A DNA stretch of 64,000 nucleotides from Paenibacillus sp. FSL K6-1330 (GTDB taxonomy: Bacteria; Bacillota; Bacilli; Paenibacillales; Paenibacillaceae): assembly GCF_037976825.1 (NCBI RefSeq), contig NZ_CP150269.1:2927501-2991500 (forward strand), read 5' to 3'. The stretch's first letter is position 1. Each line of letters begins with the position of its first letter. The notes below the pieces were generated by a model. The model had not been told where the DNA came from. It did not search any database and saw nothing but the letters and a program-made list of their open reading frames with translations. This document shows positions 52,730 through 61,513 of the stretch, one piece after another. Position numbers and translations under genes: made by a program.

Positions 52730-53711
52730 TCTTGCCATCGTATTCACCGCCGTGTTTTTCCCCATGTTTATTATTCTGGGCATGCGTGCCGAGAGTCTGG
52801 AGGATGTCCGGTACGTAGAAATGAAATACTCGGCAGCTCTGCGCACAGCCGTCCAAGACGGTGGGATGATGCTGAACGATAATGAGACCCAGGACAAAGA
52901 GTCGGCATATGATTCTTTAAAGTTTATGCGTGCGGACAAAGAGCGAGCGTTGGAGTCCTTTTCTCAGACGCTGTACATCAATATGGGAATCGCGGATGAT
53001 CCGGCTGCGCAGACTGCCCTGTGGTGGTATATTCCTGCTATCGTTGTGCTGGATTATGACGGGTATTATATGTATGTTTCGCAAACCTTCACCGACGCGT
53101 ATGGGGAGGAGCTCATGGAGCACAGATGGACACCCAAAATCCCTTATGCCTGGAATGATGGCAGGGGCAACAGCATCCGGTTTACATTGGATTCCTTCGT
53201 TCAGGTGTATGAATCAGGTGGAGGCTCCTCCATCTGGCACTCTGGATTTCGGGAGGATCTGACTGGCAGGACGGGTGTAGCTTTGCTGGAAGATAAAGAT
53301 AGGTTTGAACAAGTTAGGCGGATCACGATTGTAAATACCGTTCAAGATCATCTGGCTTATTACATACAGCGGCACAACCAAGTGGCGCTCCGAAACGGAG
53401 TATCCTATACGTTCGCGCTTCCGTTGATATCCCAGGAAGAGTGGGTGAATACGATTGATGATATCGGTATGATGGCATTTATTCAAGGTATTCCCCTGGG
53501 CGATCAGTATTATAATAACTATGCCCTTGGAGGCGGCAGACTCGTTAAAGCTCCGGTTTATTTCGGAGGTGTGGATAGCAGGGGACTCAAATATTATTAT
53601 CGCGATGTCTGCCAATACAACTATCGCGTGGAAGAAGTGTTTCCGAGTGCCAAGGAGGCAGCGGCAGCAGGTTATCAGGAGAAAAGCTGTTCTAATCCCG
53701 GTGTTCTATAA
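52716..53711 (+). CDS. Membrane-anchored protein of unknown function, last gene of the locus
   Basis: A 331-residue protein with a hydrophobic N-terminal helix (about 5-23), helical region and a large mixed domain rich in aromatic residues (YDGYYMYVSQTFTDAYGEE; WIPKIPYAW-like). No domain is recognised. By position it could be a large pilin-like or adhesin subunit or an assembly factor. It overlaps the preceding gene by 14 bases; no strong terminator was found after it. Confidence 0.6.
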   Translation: MKITDLAIVFTAVFFPMFIILGMRAESLEDVRYVEMKYSAALRTAVQDGGMMLNDNETQDKESAYDSLKFMRADKERALESFSQTLYINMGIADDPAAQTALWWYIPAIVVLDYDGYYMYVSQTFTDAYGEELMEHRWTPKIPYAWNDGRGNSIRFTLDSFVQVYESGGGSSIWHSGFREDLTGRTGVALLEDKDRFEQVRRITIVNTVQDHLAYYIQRHNQVALRNGVSYTFALPLISQEEWVNTIDDIGMMAFIQGIPLGDQYYNNYALGGGRLVKAPVYFGGVDSRGLKYYYRDVCQYNYRVEEVFPSAKEAAAAGYQEKSCSNPGVL

Positions 53712-53833
53712 TCTCTGAAAGTTATGGTTTCTGCCGGACTCCAGGATGTGATACAATAAACTCTTGACTGTGTATATTTCGCTAAATTAACTTGAAATAA
53801 GTTCATTTTATACAGACAGGAGTTACTATAGCC

Positions 53834-55387
53834 ATGAGTTTATTGACTGTAGAGAACGTATCACATAATTTCGGGGAACGTACTCTATTTAAGAATGTAT
53901 CCTTTCGTTTGTTGGCAGGCGAACATGTTGGTTTGGTTGGAGCAAACGGCGTAGGCAAATCAACACTAATGAATATTTTGACCGGGCAGCTGTTAAAAGA
54001 CAGCGGCAAGGTGGAGTGGACACCGAAGATCCGGTACGGATACCTGGATCAGCACACCAAACTGACACCTGGCAAAACGGTTCGTGATGTGTTGAAGGAT
54101 GCCTTCCTGCCTCTGCTGGAGCTGGAAAAAGAAATGATGGAGATCACCAATAAGATGAGTGATGCTTCTCCCGAAGAGTTGGAGCTGCTGCTCGAACAAA
54201 TGGGTGAAATTCAGGAGCAGCTGGATATCGGGGATTTCTACATGTTGGACGTAAAGGTTGAAGAGATGGCGAATGGTCTTGGGTTATCCGTCATTGGCTT
54301 GGATCGCGATGTAGCAACATTAAGTGGGGGACAGCGTACTAAAGTATTGCTTGCAAAGCTTCTTCTGGAGAAGCCCAATGTACTGTTGTTGGACGAGCCC
54401 ACCAACTATCTGGATGTTGAGCATATTGATTGGCTCACTCAATATTTGAAGCAATACCCATATGCTTTCATCTTGATATCCCATGATACGGAATTTATGA
54501 ACCAGGTGGTGGATGTGATCTATCATTTGGAATTTGCAAAATTGACTCGCTATACAGCGAACTACGAGAAGTTCCTGGAAATGGCCGATATCAATAAGAA
54601 TCAGCATATTGATGCTTACGAGAAGCAGCAGGAATTCATCAAGAAGCAGGAAGACTTCATTCAGCGGAACAAGGCCCGTTACTCCACCTCTGGCCGAGCG
54701 AAAAGCCGGGAGAAGCAGCTGGATCGTATGGAGCGGATTGACCGCCCCGAGGAAGCAGCTAAACCTGTGTTTAACTTCAAGGAATCCCGTGCTAGTGGTA
54801 AAACGGTATTCGAGGGGATCGATTTTGAGATCGGATATGATCGACCGTTGCTCCCCAAAATGAATATCCTGATCGAGCGAGGAGAGAAAATTGCCATTGT
54901 TGGCTGTAATGGCGTAGGTAAATCAACGCTGCTGAAGACCATATTAGGCAAAATCCCGGCGCTCTCCGGGAAGACGTATCAAGGGGATTTCCTGGTGCCT
55001 GCTTATTTTGAGCAGGAAGTACGTCCAGGGAATATTACGCCGATTGATGATGTGTGGAACGAATTCTCACACTTGAACCAGCACGAGGTTCGTGCAGCGC
55101 TTGCTCGCTGCGGGCTCAAAAACGAGCATATTACCCGTCCATTGAAGGCACTTAGCGGCGGAGAGCAAGCCAAGGTCCGTCTGTGTAAACTTCTGATGCG
55201 CGAGAGCAATTGGATTCTGTTTGACGAACCGACGAACCACCTTGATGTTGTGGCTAAGGAAGAACTAAGACGTGCTTTGAAAGAATATAAAGGCACAATC
55301 CTGCTGGTTTCCCACGAACCTGAGTTTTATGAGGATTGGGTGACCAAGATCTGGAACGTCGAAGACTGGTCCAACCAGAATTCCTGA
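53834..55387 (+). CDS. ABC-F ATPase, YkpA-like
   Basis: A 517-residue protein with two ABC ATPase domains in one chain and no membrane helix: first P-loop GANGVGKST (36-44), signature LSGGQRTK, DEPTNYLD; second P-loop GCNGVGKST from G357, signature LSGGEQAK, DEPTNHLD. The linker between (about 225-305) is charged and helical. ABC-F proteins act on ribosomes, some giving antibiotic protection. Lineage appears close to housekeeping YkpA/YbiT rather than to resistance-type members. Confidence 0.9.
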   Translation: MSLLTVENVSHNFGERTLFKNVSFRLLAGEHVGLVGANGVGKSTLMNILTGQLLKDSGKVEWTPKIRYGYLDQHTKLTPGKTVRDVLKDAFLPLLELEKEMMEITNKMSDASPEELELLLEQMGEIQEQLDIGDFYMLDVKVEEMANGLGLSVIGLDRDVATLSGGQRTKVLLAKLLLEKPNVLLLDEPTNYLDVEHIDWLTQYLKQYPYAFILISHDTEFMNQVVDVIYHLEFAKLTRYTANYEKFLEMADINKNQHIDAYEKQQEFIKKQEDFIQRNKARYSTSGRAKSREKQLDRMERIDRPEEAAKPVFNFKESRASGKTVFEGIDFEIGYDRPLLPKMNILIERGEKIAIVGCNGVGKSTLLKTILGKIPALSGKTYQGDFLVPAYFEQEVRPGNITPIDDVWNEFSHLNQHEVRAALARCGLKNEHITRPLKALSGGEQAKVRLCKLLMRESNWILFDEPTNHLDVVAKEELRRALKEYKGTILLVSHEPEFYEDWVTKIWNVEDWSNQNS

Positions 55388-55463
55388 TTCATATCAGGAT
55401 CAGAATCCAGCTCTCTGCCAGGACAAATGAAACTTTGATTATCATAAATTTATTAGTATTCCA

Positions 55464-55499
55464 TAAGGAGGATGGGCAGATTGCTGCCTGTCCTCCTTA
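55464..55499 (+). terminator. Hairpin after the ABC-F gene
   Basis: AAGGAGGATGGGCAG pairs with CTGCCTGTCCTCCTT (two G-U or mismatched positions) around a 4-base loop. No clear T-run follows, so terminator strength is uncertain. Confidence 0.55.
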
Positions 55500-55531
55500 T
55501 GTATATCCGCAAAATGGGGCGTACGGTTACG

Positions 55532-55625
55532 GTTTATTGGTTTTATGTTTTATGTTATATCGTATATTGTTCGTATATCGTATGGTATATGCCTTATGCC
55601 TTATACTTTATGTTTTATGGTATAA
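55532..55625. repeat. AT-rich low-complexity tract
   Basis: Short repeats such as TTTTATG, GTATAT and TTATGCC recur over about 90 bases between the ABC-F gene and the phosphotransferase gene; TTTATGTTTTATG occurs near both ends. No protein or RNA gene is evident; it may hold promoter elements for the next unit. Confidence 0.5.
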
Positions 55626-55676
55626 GTGCATTTATGATATGCTAGAAACAACCTGAAATGAACGGAGGAGATGTTG

Positions 55677-55736
55677 ATGGAAGACATGGACTTATCCATC
55701 GGGGCATCATTATATGAAGGGGATTCGCATCCATAG
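55677..55736 (+). CDS. Possible leader peptide (19 residues)
   Basis: ATG at 55677 has an excellent RBS (GGAGG at 55664-55668) and a 19-codon frame, MEDMDLSIGASLYEGDSHP, ending 46 bases before the phosphotransferase start at 55783. The larger gene has a poorer RBS. The short frame might set translation of the next gene, as leader peptides do for some resistance genes; this is not proven and could be chance. Confidence 0.35.
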   Translation: MEDMDLSIGASLYEGDSHP

Positions 55737-55782
55737 CCCCATGAACCCGTGTAATTCCCTTCTGGAAGGGAGTCGTACTAAA

Positions 55783-56583
55783 ATGAATTGGGAAAATAAC
55801 TTAAATCAGGGAGAAGACGTCATGCTCTCTCCCGAGAAGTCGGTTATACGGCGGGGCCAGATTGTGTACCGCCCCGCCGGAGCTTGGACTCCGGCTGTAC
55901 ACTCTTTGTTGAGGCATTTGAGGCAATCAGGGTTTACATCGATTCCGGATATTATAGGTTCAGGATGTAATGAGAAAGGCCAAGAGATGTTAAGTTATAT
56001 CGAAGGCGAATTTGTTCATCCCGGGCCTTGGAGCGACGAAGGTATCATCGAAGTAGGACAATTATTACGGCAGCTTCATGACGCTTCTGCTACATTTAAA
56101 CCCCAACCCGGGCTTGTCTGGAAGCCATGGTTCCTGCGTAAACTGGGTGACACCAGGGTTGTATACAGCCACGGTGATATTGCCCCTTGGAATATGGTTA
56201 CCCGTGATGGGAGGCCGATTGCATTAATTGACTGGGAATACGCTGGCCCTGTACATCCGTTTCTTGAACTAGCCCGCGTATGTTGGCTATTTCCGCAGCT
56301 GCATGATGATGATGTAGCTGAAAGGGTTGGTTTGCCAAATGCAGAGGTTCGTGCAAGGCAGCTCCGCTTATTGGTTGACGCATATGGCCTCGATCCAACT
56401 AGTAGGGCCGCCCTCTTTGAGATGATCGTTGAAGTGGTCGTAAGGGAAACGGCAGAGGAAGCGATCGAGTTACAGGTCACGCCGGAAACGGAAGGCCTTC
56501 TATGGGGGATTGCCTGGGAGGGCGCGGAGTGCGGCCTGGATTCTGCGTCATCGCAGTATAATGGAGAAGGCGCTAAATACTAG
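55783..56583 (+). CDS. Aminoglycoside phosphotransferase-like protein
   Basis: A 266-residue kinase-fold protein of the APH family. The catalytic motif is SHGDIAPWN with H130-G-D132 and N137, and the Mg motif is IDWEYAG from D150. The N-terminal part (VYRPAGAWTPAVHSLLRHL) is typical of small APH-like kinases. The substrate may be a small metabolite rather than a drug. Start ATG 55783 follows GGAAGGGAG; in-frame ATG 55714 and others have no RBS. Confidence 0.8.
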   Translation: MNWENNLNQGEDVMLSPEKSVIRRGQIVYRPAGAWTPAVHSLLRHLRQSGFTSIPDIIGSGCNEKGQEMLSYIEGEFVHPGPWSDEGIIEVGQLLRQLHDASATFKPQPGLVWKPWFLRKLGDTRVVYSHGDIAPWNMVTRDGRPIALIDWEYAGPVHPFLELARVCWLFPQLHDDDVAERVGLPNAEVRARQLRLLVDAYGLDPTSRAALFEMIVEVVVRETAEEAIELQVTPETEGLLWGIAWEGAECGLDSASSQYNGEGAKY

Positions 56584-56710
56584 GTTGCAATAGTTAAACA
56601 GCCCATCCTCTTCGTGGGATGGGTATTTTCAATCATGGGTCGTCGTCAAAAAACTTCGTGAACGTCATCTTTTGTTAGAAGATTTGCAGATATTGATCGG
56701 AGGAAAATTC

Positions 56711-57838
56711 ATGTCTGATTTAAGCGATAACAGGGAGGAAGTAAATCGTACACAGTCTCTCTTCGTGGCAGCCTCGGGGTCCCCGGACCGTGATGTAACA
56801 ATGAAAAGGGAACGAGAGGATCGGTATTCTAGGCAAGAGCGCTTTACGCCATTTGGAAAAGAGGGCCAGCTCCGCCTCCGGGACAGTCACGTGCTCGTTC
56901 TTGGTGCTGGGGCGCTGGGAAGCGCTATAGCTGAAACTTTGGTTCGCGCAGGTGTCGGGCATGTAACGATCGTGGATCGGGATTACGTGGAATGGAGCAA
57001 TCTGCAGCGTCAGCAGCTGTTTACCGAACAGGATGCGATCGATCGATTACCGAAGGCCGTAGCAGCGGCTAAAAGGTTATCCGAAATTAATTCGGATGGT
57101 ATCGTAGATGGTATCGTTATGGATGTACGTGCCCAGGAACTGTCGGTACTCTGTCAAGGCGTTGATTTGATGATGGATGCTACCGATAATTTCGGGACCC
57201 GGCTGATCCTGAACGACATCGGTTTTAAGCATGGAATCCCGTGGATTTACGGAGGCTGCGTGGGAAGTTCAGGCATGAGTTACACATTCTTGCCGGGAGA
57301 GACGCCATGCTTGAACTGTCTGCTTGGAACGATTCCCTTGGGTGGTGACACCTGCGACATTAACGGAATTCTTCCGCAAGCGGTACAGGTGGTCGTTGCC
57401 CATCAAACGATGGAAGCGATGAAGCTTTTGTCAGGACACCGACATGCTCTTAGAAAAAAGATGCTGTCGTTCGATTTATGGCGTAATGAACGGGTGGAGT
57501 TTGGCGTGGACCGAGCGAAAAAATCGGACTGCCCCACATGCGGGGAGCATCCGAAATATCCTTACTTGACGGCTGAACACGCGGATAAAAGCGAGGTGTT
57601 GTGCGGCAGGGATACGGTACAGATTAGGCCAGCCAGACCGCTGCAGCTTCAGCTGGATGAAATGGCCGATCGATTGAACAGGCTTCATCATGGAAAAGCA
57701 ACCGTAACGCCGTATATGATCATCTATCAGGTGAATCCACATCGTTTGGTTATATTCCGGGACGGCAGAACCCTGGTGCATGGCACATCGGATATCGCCA
57801 AGGCCAGGTCGCTGTACAATCAATACGTTGGTGGGTAA
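56711..57838 (+). CDS. ThiF/MoeB/HesA-type adenylyltransferase
   Basis: A 375-residue E1-like enzyme that adenylates the C-terminus of a ubiquitin-like sulfur carrier. The nucleotide loop is GAGALGS (65-71). RYSRQERF at the start of the domain and the YVEWSNLQRQQLF segment match. Zinc cysteines appear in CLNC and CPTCG. The last 85 residues form an extra domain. No sulfur-carrier gene (thiS, moaD) or partner enzyme adjoins. Start ATG 56711 has CGGAGG. Confidence 0.88.
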   Translation: MSDLSDNREEVNRTQSLFVAASGSPDRDVTMKREREDRYSRQERFTPFGKEGQLRLRDSHVLVLGAGALGSAIAETLVRAGVGHVTIVDRDYVEWSNLQRQQLFTEQDAIDRLPKAVAAAKRLSEINSDGIVDGIVMDVRAQELSVLCQGVDLMMDATDNFGTRLILNDIGFKHGIPWIYGGCVGSSGMSYTFLPGETPCLNCLLGTIPLGGDTCDINGILPQAVQVVVAHQTMEAMKLLSGHRHALRKKMLSFDLWRNERVEFGVDRAKKSDCPTCGEHPKYPYLTAEHADKSEVLCGRDTVQIRPARPLQLQLDEMADRLNRLHHGKATVTPYMIIYQVNPHRLVIFRDGRTLVHGTSDIAKARSLYNQYVGG

Positions 57839-57885
57839 TTACAAGGACAAGAGCAAAAACGTTTCATCAATAATCGTAAACGCAC

Positions 57886-57918
57886 AAAAGGAGTGGGCCT
57901 CGCAGGCCCACTCCTTTT
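57886..57918. terminator. Bidirectional terminator
   Basis: AAAAGGAGTGGGCC/GGCCCACTCCTTTT, a 14-bp perfect stem with a 5-base loop between convergent genes. Confidence 0.9.
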
Positions 57919-57936
57919 CATGTTGATCCCCAATCC

Positions 57937-60900
57937 TTAATTCAAAATTAAATTAAAGCCGTTCTGAATGAAATACAGATCAGGATGAGCGATATTTTCT
58001 GTTGTCAGATTGTTAAATGTTGCCGACCCATTGCCCGTATAGGTGTAAATCGCCGCACCTGGATGAGGATTCGAGAATCTTGAGGATGTGATCCCGTCTA
58101 GCCCCGTACCGTCAATATGGATGTTGTTAAATACGATGTTCTGAAAACCGCCGCCATAACCAAGCTGAACGGCACTGCGCTGGGTGTTCAGGATATCGAT
58201 GTTGGTAAACGTGACATTGCGGATTGCATCATTCGATGCTTCCAGATCAATTGCGCCGCGCTCCCCATCATACAGGTCTTTACTGGTTCCACTCCCAATG
58301 ATCGTTGTATCGGAGAACAGAATGCCGGTATTGTTCTGGAAATGGTATCCCGGGAACACGGTATTCATTCGAATACCGGAACCGCCTACGGTATCAATAA
58401 TCAGGTTGTGAGTAGCCTTATGTCCGCTTCCCCCAAAGAATGCGATGGCTGCTGCGCGCCAATTATTTTCGATGGTGTTGTAGGAGAAGGTGTTGTTAAC
58501 GCCCGCAGGTGCGCCATTCACGTTACTCGTCCATACGGCGAGACCATCGTCTCCGTTATTTCGAATGCTGCTATTGCGGACAGTTGAATGGCTGGTTCCT
58601 TGGGCAAAATTGACCCCGTCCGCGAGATTATTGCGGATTCGGCTGTTTTCAATGATCAGACCCTCCGCAATAATGGCTGGGGTATGTGCATAATCGCCTA
58701 CCCAGAATCCACACTCAAAGTGCTCGACCCACACATTGTGAATTTTGGAGTTGGTGCCGAAGTTATCCATAAATCCCTTGTAGATTGCATTTTGATTATA
58801 ACGTGACCGCAGATTTGAGTTGAGGTAGATATGGCTGAAATCAAGCTGGCCCGTGATCCGAAGCGAGATCCCGCCAGAAGCGGCATTTGAATTGGTAAAT
58901 TGAATATTTGTATGCCAGATGCCTGCGCCCATAATCTTGATGTCATCAATCATATTCCCAACCGAACCGATCTTCCACATGTTGCCCAGATGGAATGTCC
59001 CTTCGGGAATGTATAAGGTCTTGCCGGTTGAAGCGGCAGCCTGCACAGCAGCTTCAAACGCTGATAGGTCATCTTGGCCGTCGTTCGGGGTTGCACCGAA
59101 ATCCGTTACGGATACCGAATTTGCCGGACGGGCGATTGCCGCAGGGACCGGCTCGATTTCGATAAAATCAACGCCATATTCCAGGTTATCGGCACTGGAC
59201 TTCTGAATACGAATTTTGTCTCCCGGCTGAAGCGGCGTATCCATCTTCCAGTGTACTTCATCAAACCGGAAGAGAGGGCGTCCCCCACCAGGCGCATCTG
59301 CAGGATGATCGCTGGAGAAGTATTGCCAGTTGTAGTAGGAGGTCAATGGAATGGTCTTTTTCTTCGTGCCATTCACATAAACGTCGAGTGAGCCAGTCAA
59401 TCCCATGCCGTCGGATGAGTCCGGCATCGTATAGCGCATAGTTATGCCAGCCCCGCCTTCACCTGGCCGAACCGTCCATTCGAGATTGGACCCGTTGGAA
59501 GGTAGCGCTACATAACGTTGGCCGGATGCTTCTGATGCTGTGAGCGCTTGATCGAAAGTCGGTGCCGACTTTAGCAGAGCCCCGCCACCGCGTAATGCAT
59601 CATCCGTATCGTAACGGGTATATGGCATGCTGGCGCCGCGGGAGGAATATACCGTGAGATTGGCCTGGCTGACGTTGTTCTCCCGTTTAACGGGTAGTTC
59701 GTTTACATCCGGTGCTATGGATGTTGTTAACGTGTAGCTGCCATTTTCCGCTGTCCATGTGCCCGGAATATGGACAGCGGCGGAGGAACCTGCAGCAAGC
59801 ACGCCATCATAACTTCCGGTGAAAGTTTGAATCGTTGAACCGGCCGGATTCTTCAGAGCGACGGAAATCGCGTGGGATCCGCTTGCCGTGGCTTTGTTGC
59901 CCTGGTTCTTAAGATTAACGGTAAAGGATACTGCATTCCCTGCGACAGGAGTGGCGGGTGTCCATTGTACCGTTCCTATCAAATCAGAACTTGCGAGCGC
60001 ATCAATAACCAGAGGGGATGGATGCGAATAGCTGTTATTTTCATTATTTTGTTCCACGATTTCATCATCTTCATCGACCTTGGCGCTGACGGAATAGGAT
60101 CCAGCCGCCTTGGTTCCGGCTTGGAGCGTTACCGTGGTGGAAGCTCCTGCCGCTAGCGGCCCTACCGGGGAGGAGCCTGCTTTGGAACCATTTAAGTAAA
60201 AATTGACCGTCGTTGCCCCAGCTTCCAAGTCCCCAATGTTTTTAACTGTAGCACTCAGTGTAATGTTATCGTTTTCATTCGGGGAAACTGGAGTCAAGGA
60301 CATATCCGTAATGGTCAGGTCCGGATTCTGTGCGGGTGTGCCGTAAACTTCGAATTCGGCAATCTGCCCTGCCGGTGCACCGGAATTGGACGTTATGTTC
60401 AATTGTAGACGTTTCACGGTCGCCGCTACCGGAATTATTACGAAGTTGCCGGACGCGGGATTGAATGTATAAGACTGAGCCGATACCAAATCACTAAAAT
60501 TTGTTGAGCTCTGGTCATGCCCGAGCACTTGTATGGTTTGGGTGCGCGTACTCCACGCTGGAGACGGATTCAGCTTCAGCACGATGGAGGTGATATCGTG
60601 ATCGGTTCCCAAGTCGAGCGTCAAGGAGCTTGGGTTGCTTCCGCCTTCCCAGTAGGTTTGGATGTCATTGTCGTTAGCATGGGTTGCTGCATACGTGAAG
60701 GTGCTTGAGGAGGCGGTAATCGGCTTGCCGCTCGCGATATTGTTACCCGTAGGAGGTGTTGGCGGGGAGACCGATGGTCCATAAATTTCAAACTCAGACA
60801 GCTGCGCTGCCGGCCAAGTCGTGTTACTCGTTACGGTCAGGCGAACAAATCGCGTGCTCGCTTCGTCAAAACGGATAGTCACCGAGTTTCCTGCTGTAGA

Positions 60901-61287
60901 CGGGTTGAATTCATAATCGGCCGAATCCACGATATTTGAGAATGTTGAACCGTTCGAGCTGCCTTGTACCATTAACGTTTGTGTCCGTGATTCCCAAGTG
61001 GCAGGTAGTTTAAGGACGATCCGGTTGATGCTGGTGTCATCACCGAGATCGACTTGAATCCACTGCGGAAAGGCATGATTGGTGCTTTCCCAGTACGAAC
61101 CTTGATTTCCATCGTTAACGTTAGCCGGCTCGTAGGTTTGGGATTGACCACTTGCTGTTACGGCTTTGCCGAGCGAGAGGTTTGTTTCGCCTGCGGCTGA
61201 AACCGGTGCGGGCGGCCCTGCGGCCGTGCATACGATAGATATCAGCATAGCCATGACAAGTGGCCATACCACGAGTTTGTTGCGCAT
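57937..61287 (-). CDS. Secreted GH87-type glucanase (alpha-1,3-glucanase/mycodextranase family) with two discoidin domains
   Basis: 1116 residues. The signal peptide MRNKLVVWPLVMAMLISIV precedes an AXA-type cleavage site (PVSAAGE). Two F5/8 type C (discoidin) domains lie at about 30-165 and 175-315, two CARDB-like domains at about 325-560, then a catalytic right-handed beta-helix. The helix contains D890 (NLADGVNF), D913 and D914 (NNGDDGLAVW); the 23/24-residue spacing fits the three catalytic aspartates described for GH87 enzymes of Bacillus circulans and Paenibacillus. Substrates would be fungal wall or dental-plaque-type alpha-1,3-glucan. Start ATG 61287 follows GGAGGAGG; longer reading upstream lacks an RBS. 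Confidence 0.85.
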   Translation of the reverse strand: MRNKLVVWPLVMAMLISIVCTAAGPPAPVSAAGETNLSLGKAVTASGQSQTYEPANVNDGNQGSYWESTNHAFPQWIQVDLGDDTSINRIVLKLPATWESRTQTLMVQGSSNGSTFSNIVDSADYEFNPSTAGNSVTIRFDEASTRFVRLTVTSNTTWPAAQLSEFEIYGPSVSPPTPPTGNNIASGKPITASSSTFTYAATHANDNDIQTYWEGGSNPSSLTLDLGTDHDITSIVLKLNPSPAWSTRTQTIQVLGHDQSSTNFSDLVSAQSYTFNPASGNFVIIPVAATVKRLQLNITSNSGAPAGQIAEFEVYGTPAQNPDLTITDMSLTPVSPNENDNITLSATVKNIGDLEAGATTVNFYLNGSKAGSSPVGPLAAGASTTVTLQAGTKAAGSYSVSAKVDEDDEIVEQNNENNSYSHPSPLVIDALASSDLIGTVQWTPATPVAGNAVSFTVNLKNQGNKATASGSHAISVALKNPAGSTIQTFTGSYDGVLAAGSSAAVHIPGTWTAENGSYTLTTSIAPDVNELPVKRENNVSQANLTVYSSRGASMPYTRYDTDDALRGGGALLKSAPTFDQALTASEASGQRYVALPSNGSNLEWTVRPGEGGAGITMRYTMPDSSDGMGLTGSLDVYVNGTKKKTIPLTSYYNWQYFSSDHPADAPGGGRPLFRFDEVHWKMDTPLQPGDKIRIQKSSADNLEYGVDFIEIEPVPAAIARPANSVSVTDFGATPNDGQDDLSAFEAAVQAAASTGKTLYIPEGTFHLGNMWKIGSVGNMIDDIKIMGAGIWHTNIQFTNSNAASGGISLRITGQLDFSHIYLNSNLRSRYNQNAIYKGFMDNFGTNSKIHNVWVEHFECGFWVGDYAHTPAIIAEGLIIENSRIRNNLADGVNFAQGTSHSTVRNSSIRNNGDDGLAVWTSNVNGAPAGVNNTFSYNTIENNWRAAAIAFFGGSGHKATHNLIIDTVGGSGIRMNTVFPGYHFQNNTGILFSDTTIIGSGTSKDLYDGERGAIDLEASNDAIRNVTFTNIDILNTQRSAVQLGYGGGFQNIVFNNIHIDGTGLDGITSSRFSNPHPGAAIYTYTGNGSATFNNLTTENIAHPDLYFIQNGFNLILN

Positions 61288-61513
61288 GTTAATTTCCTCC
61301 TCCAAAGTGTTCACATACTTTCCCATTAAACATGAGCTAATCGGTGAAGATATCCCCCTTTCCTAATCTTATATCCCATTATAAAAATAGCGCCGCTGCA
61401 GAGATAAGATGTATTTCTACGGAAATCGTATGTGATCCCAGCATCTTTTGGAGTGAAAGCAGGATGAATCAGCCATACTTACATTATTAAGTGTTGAAAG
61501 CGGGGGGGAACCC

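Noticed and set aside
58117..58806. Plus-strand frames opposite the GH87 gene
   Set aside because: Antisense shadows without RBS; the minus-strand protein is full length with clear domains.
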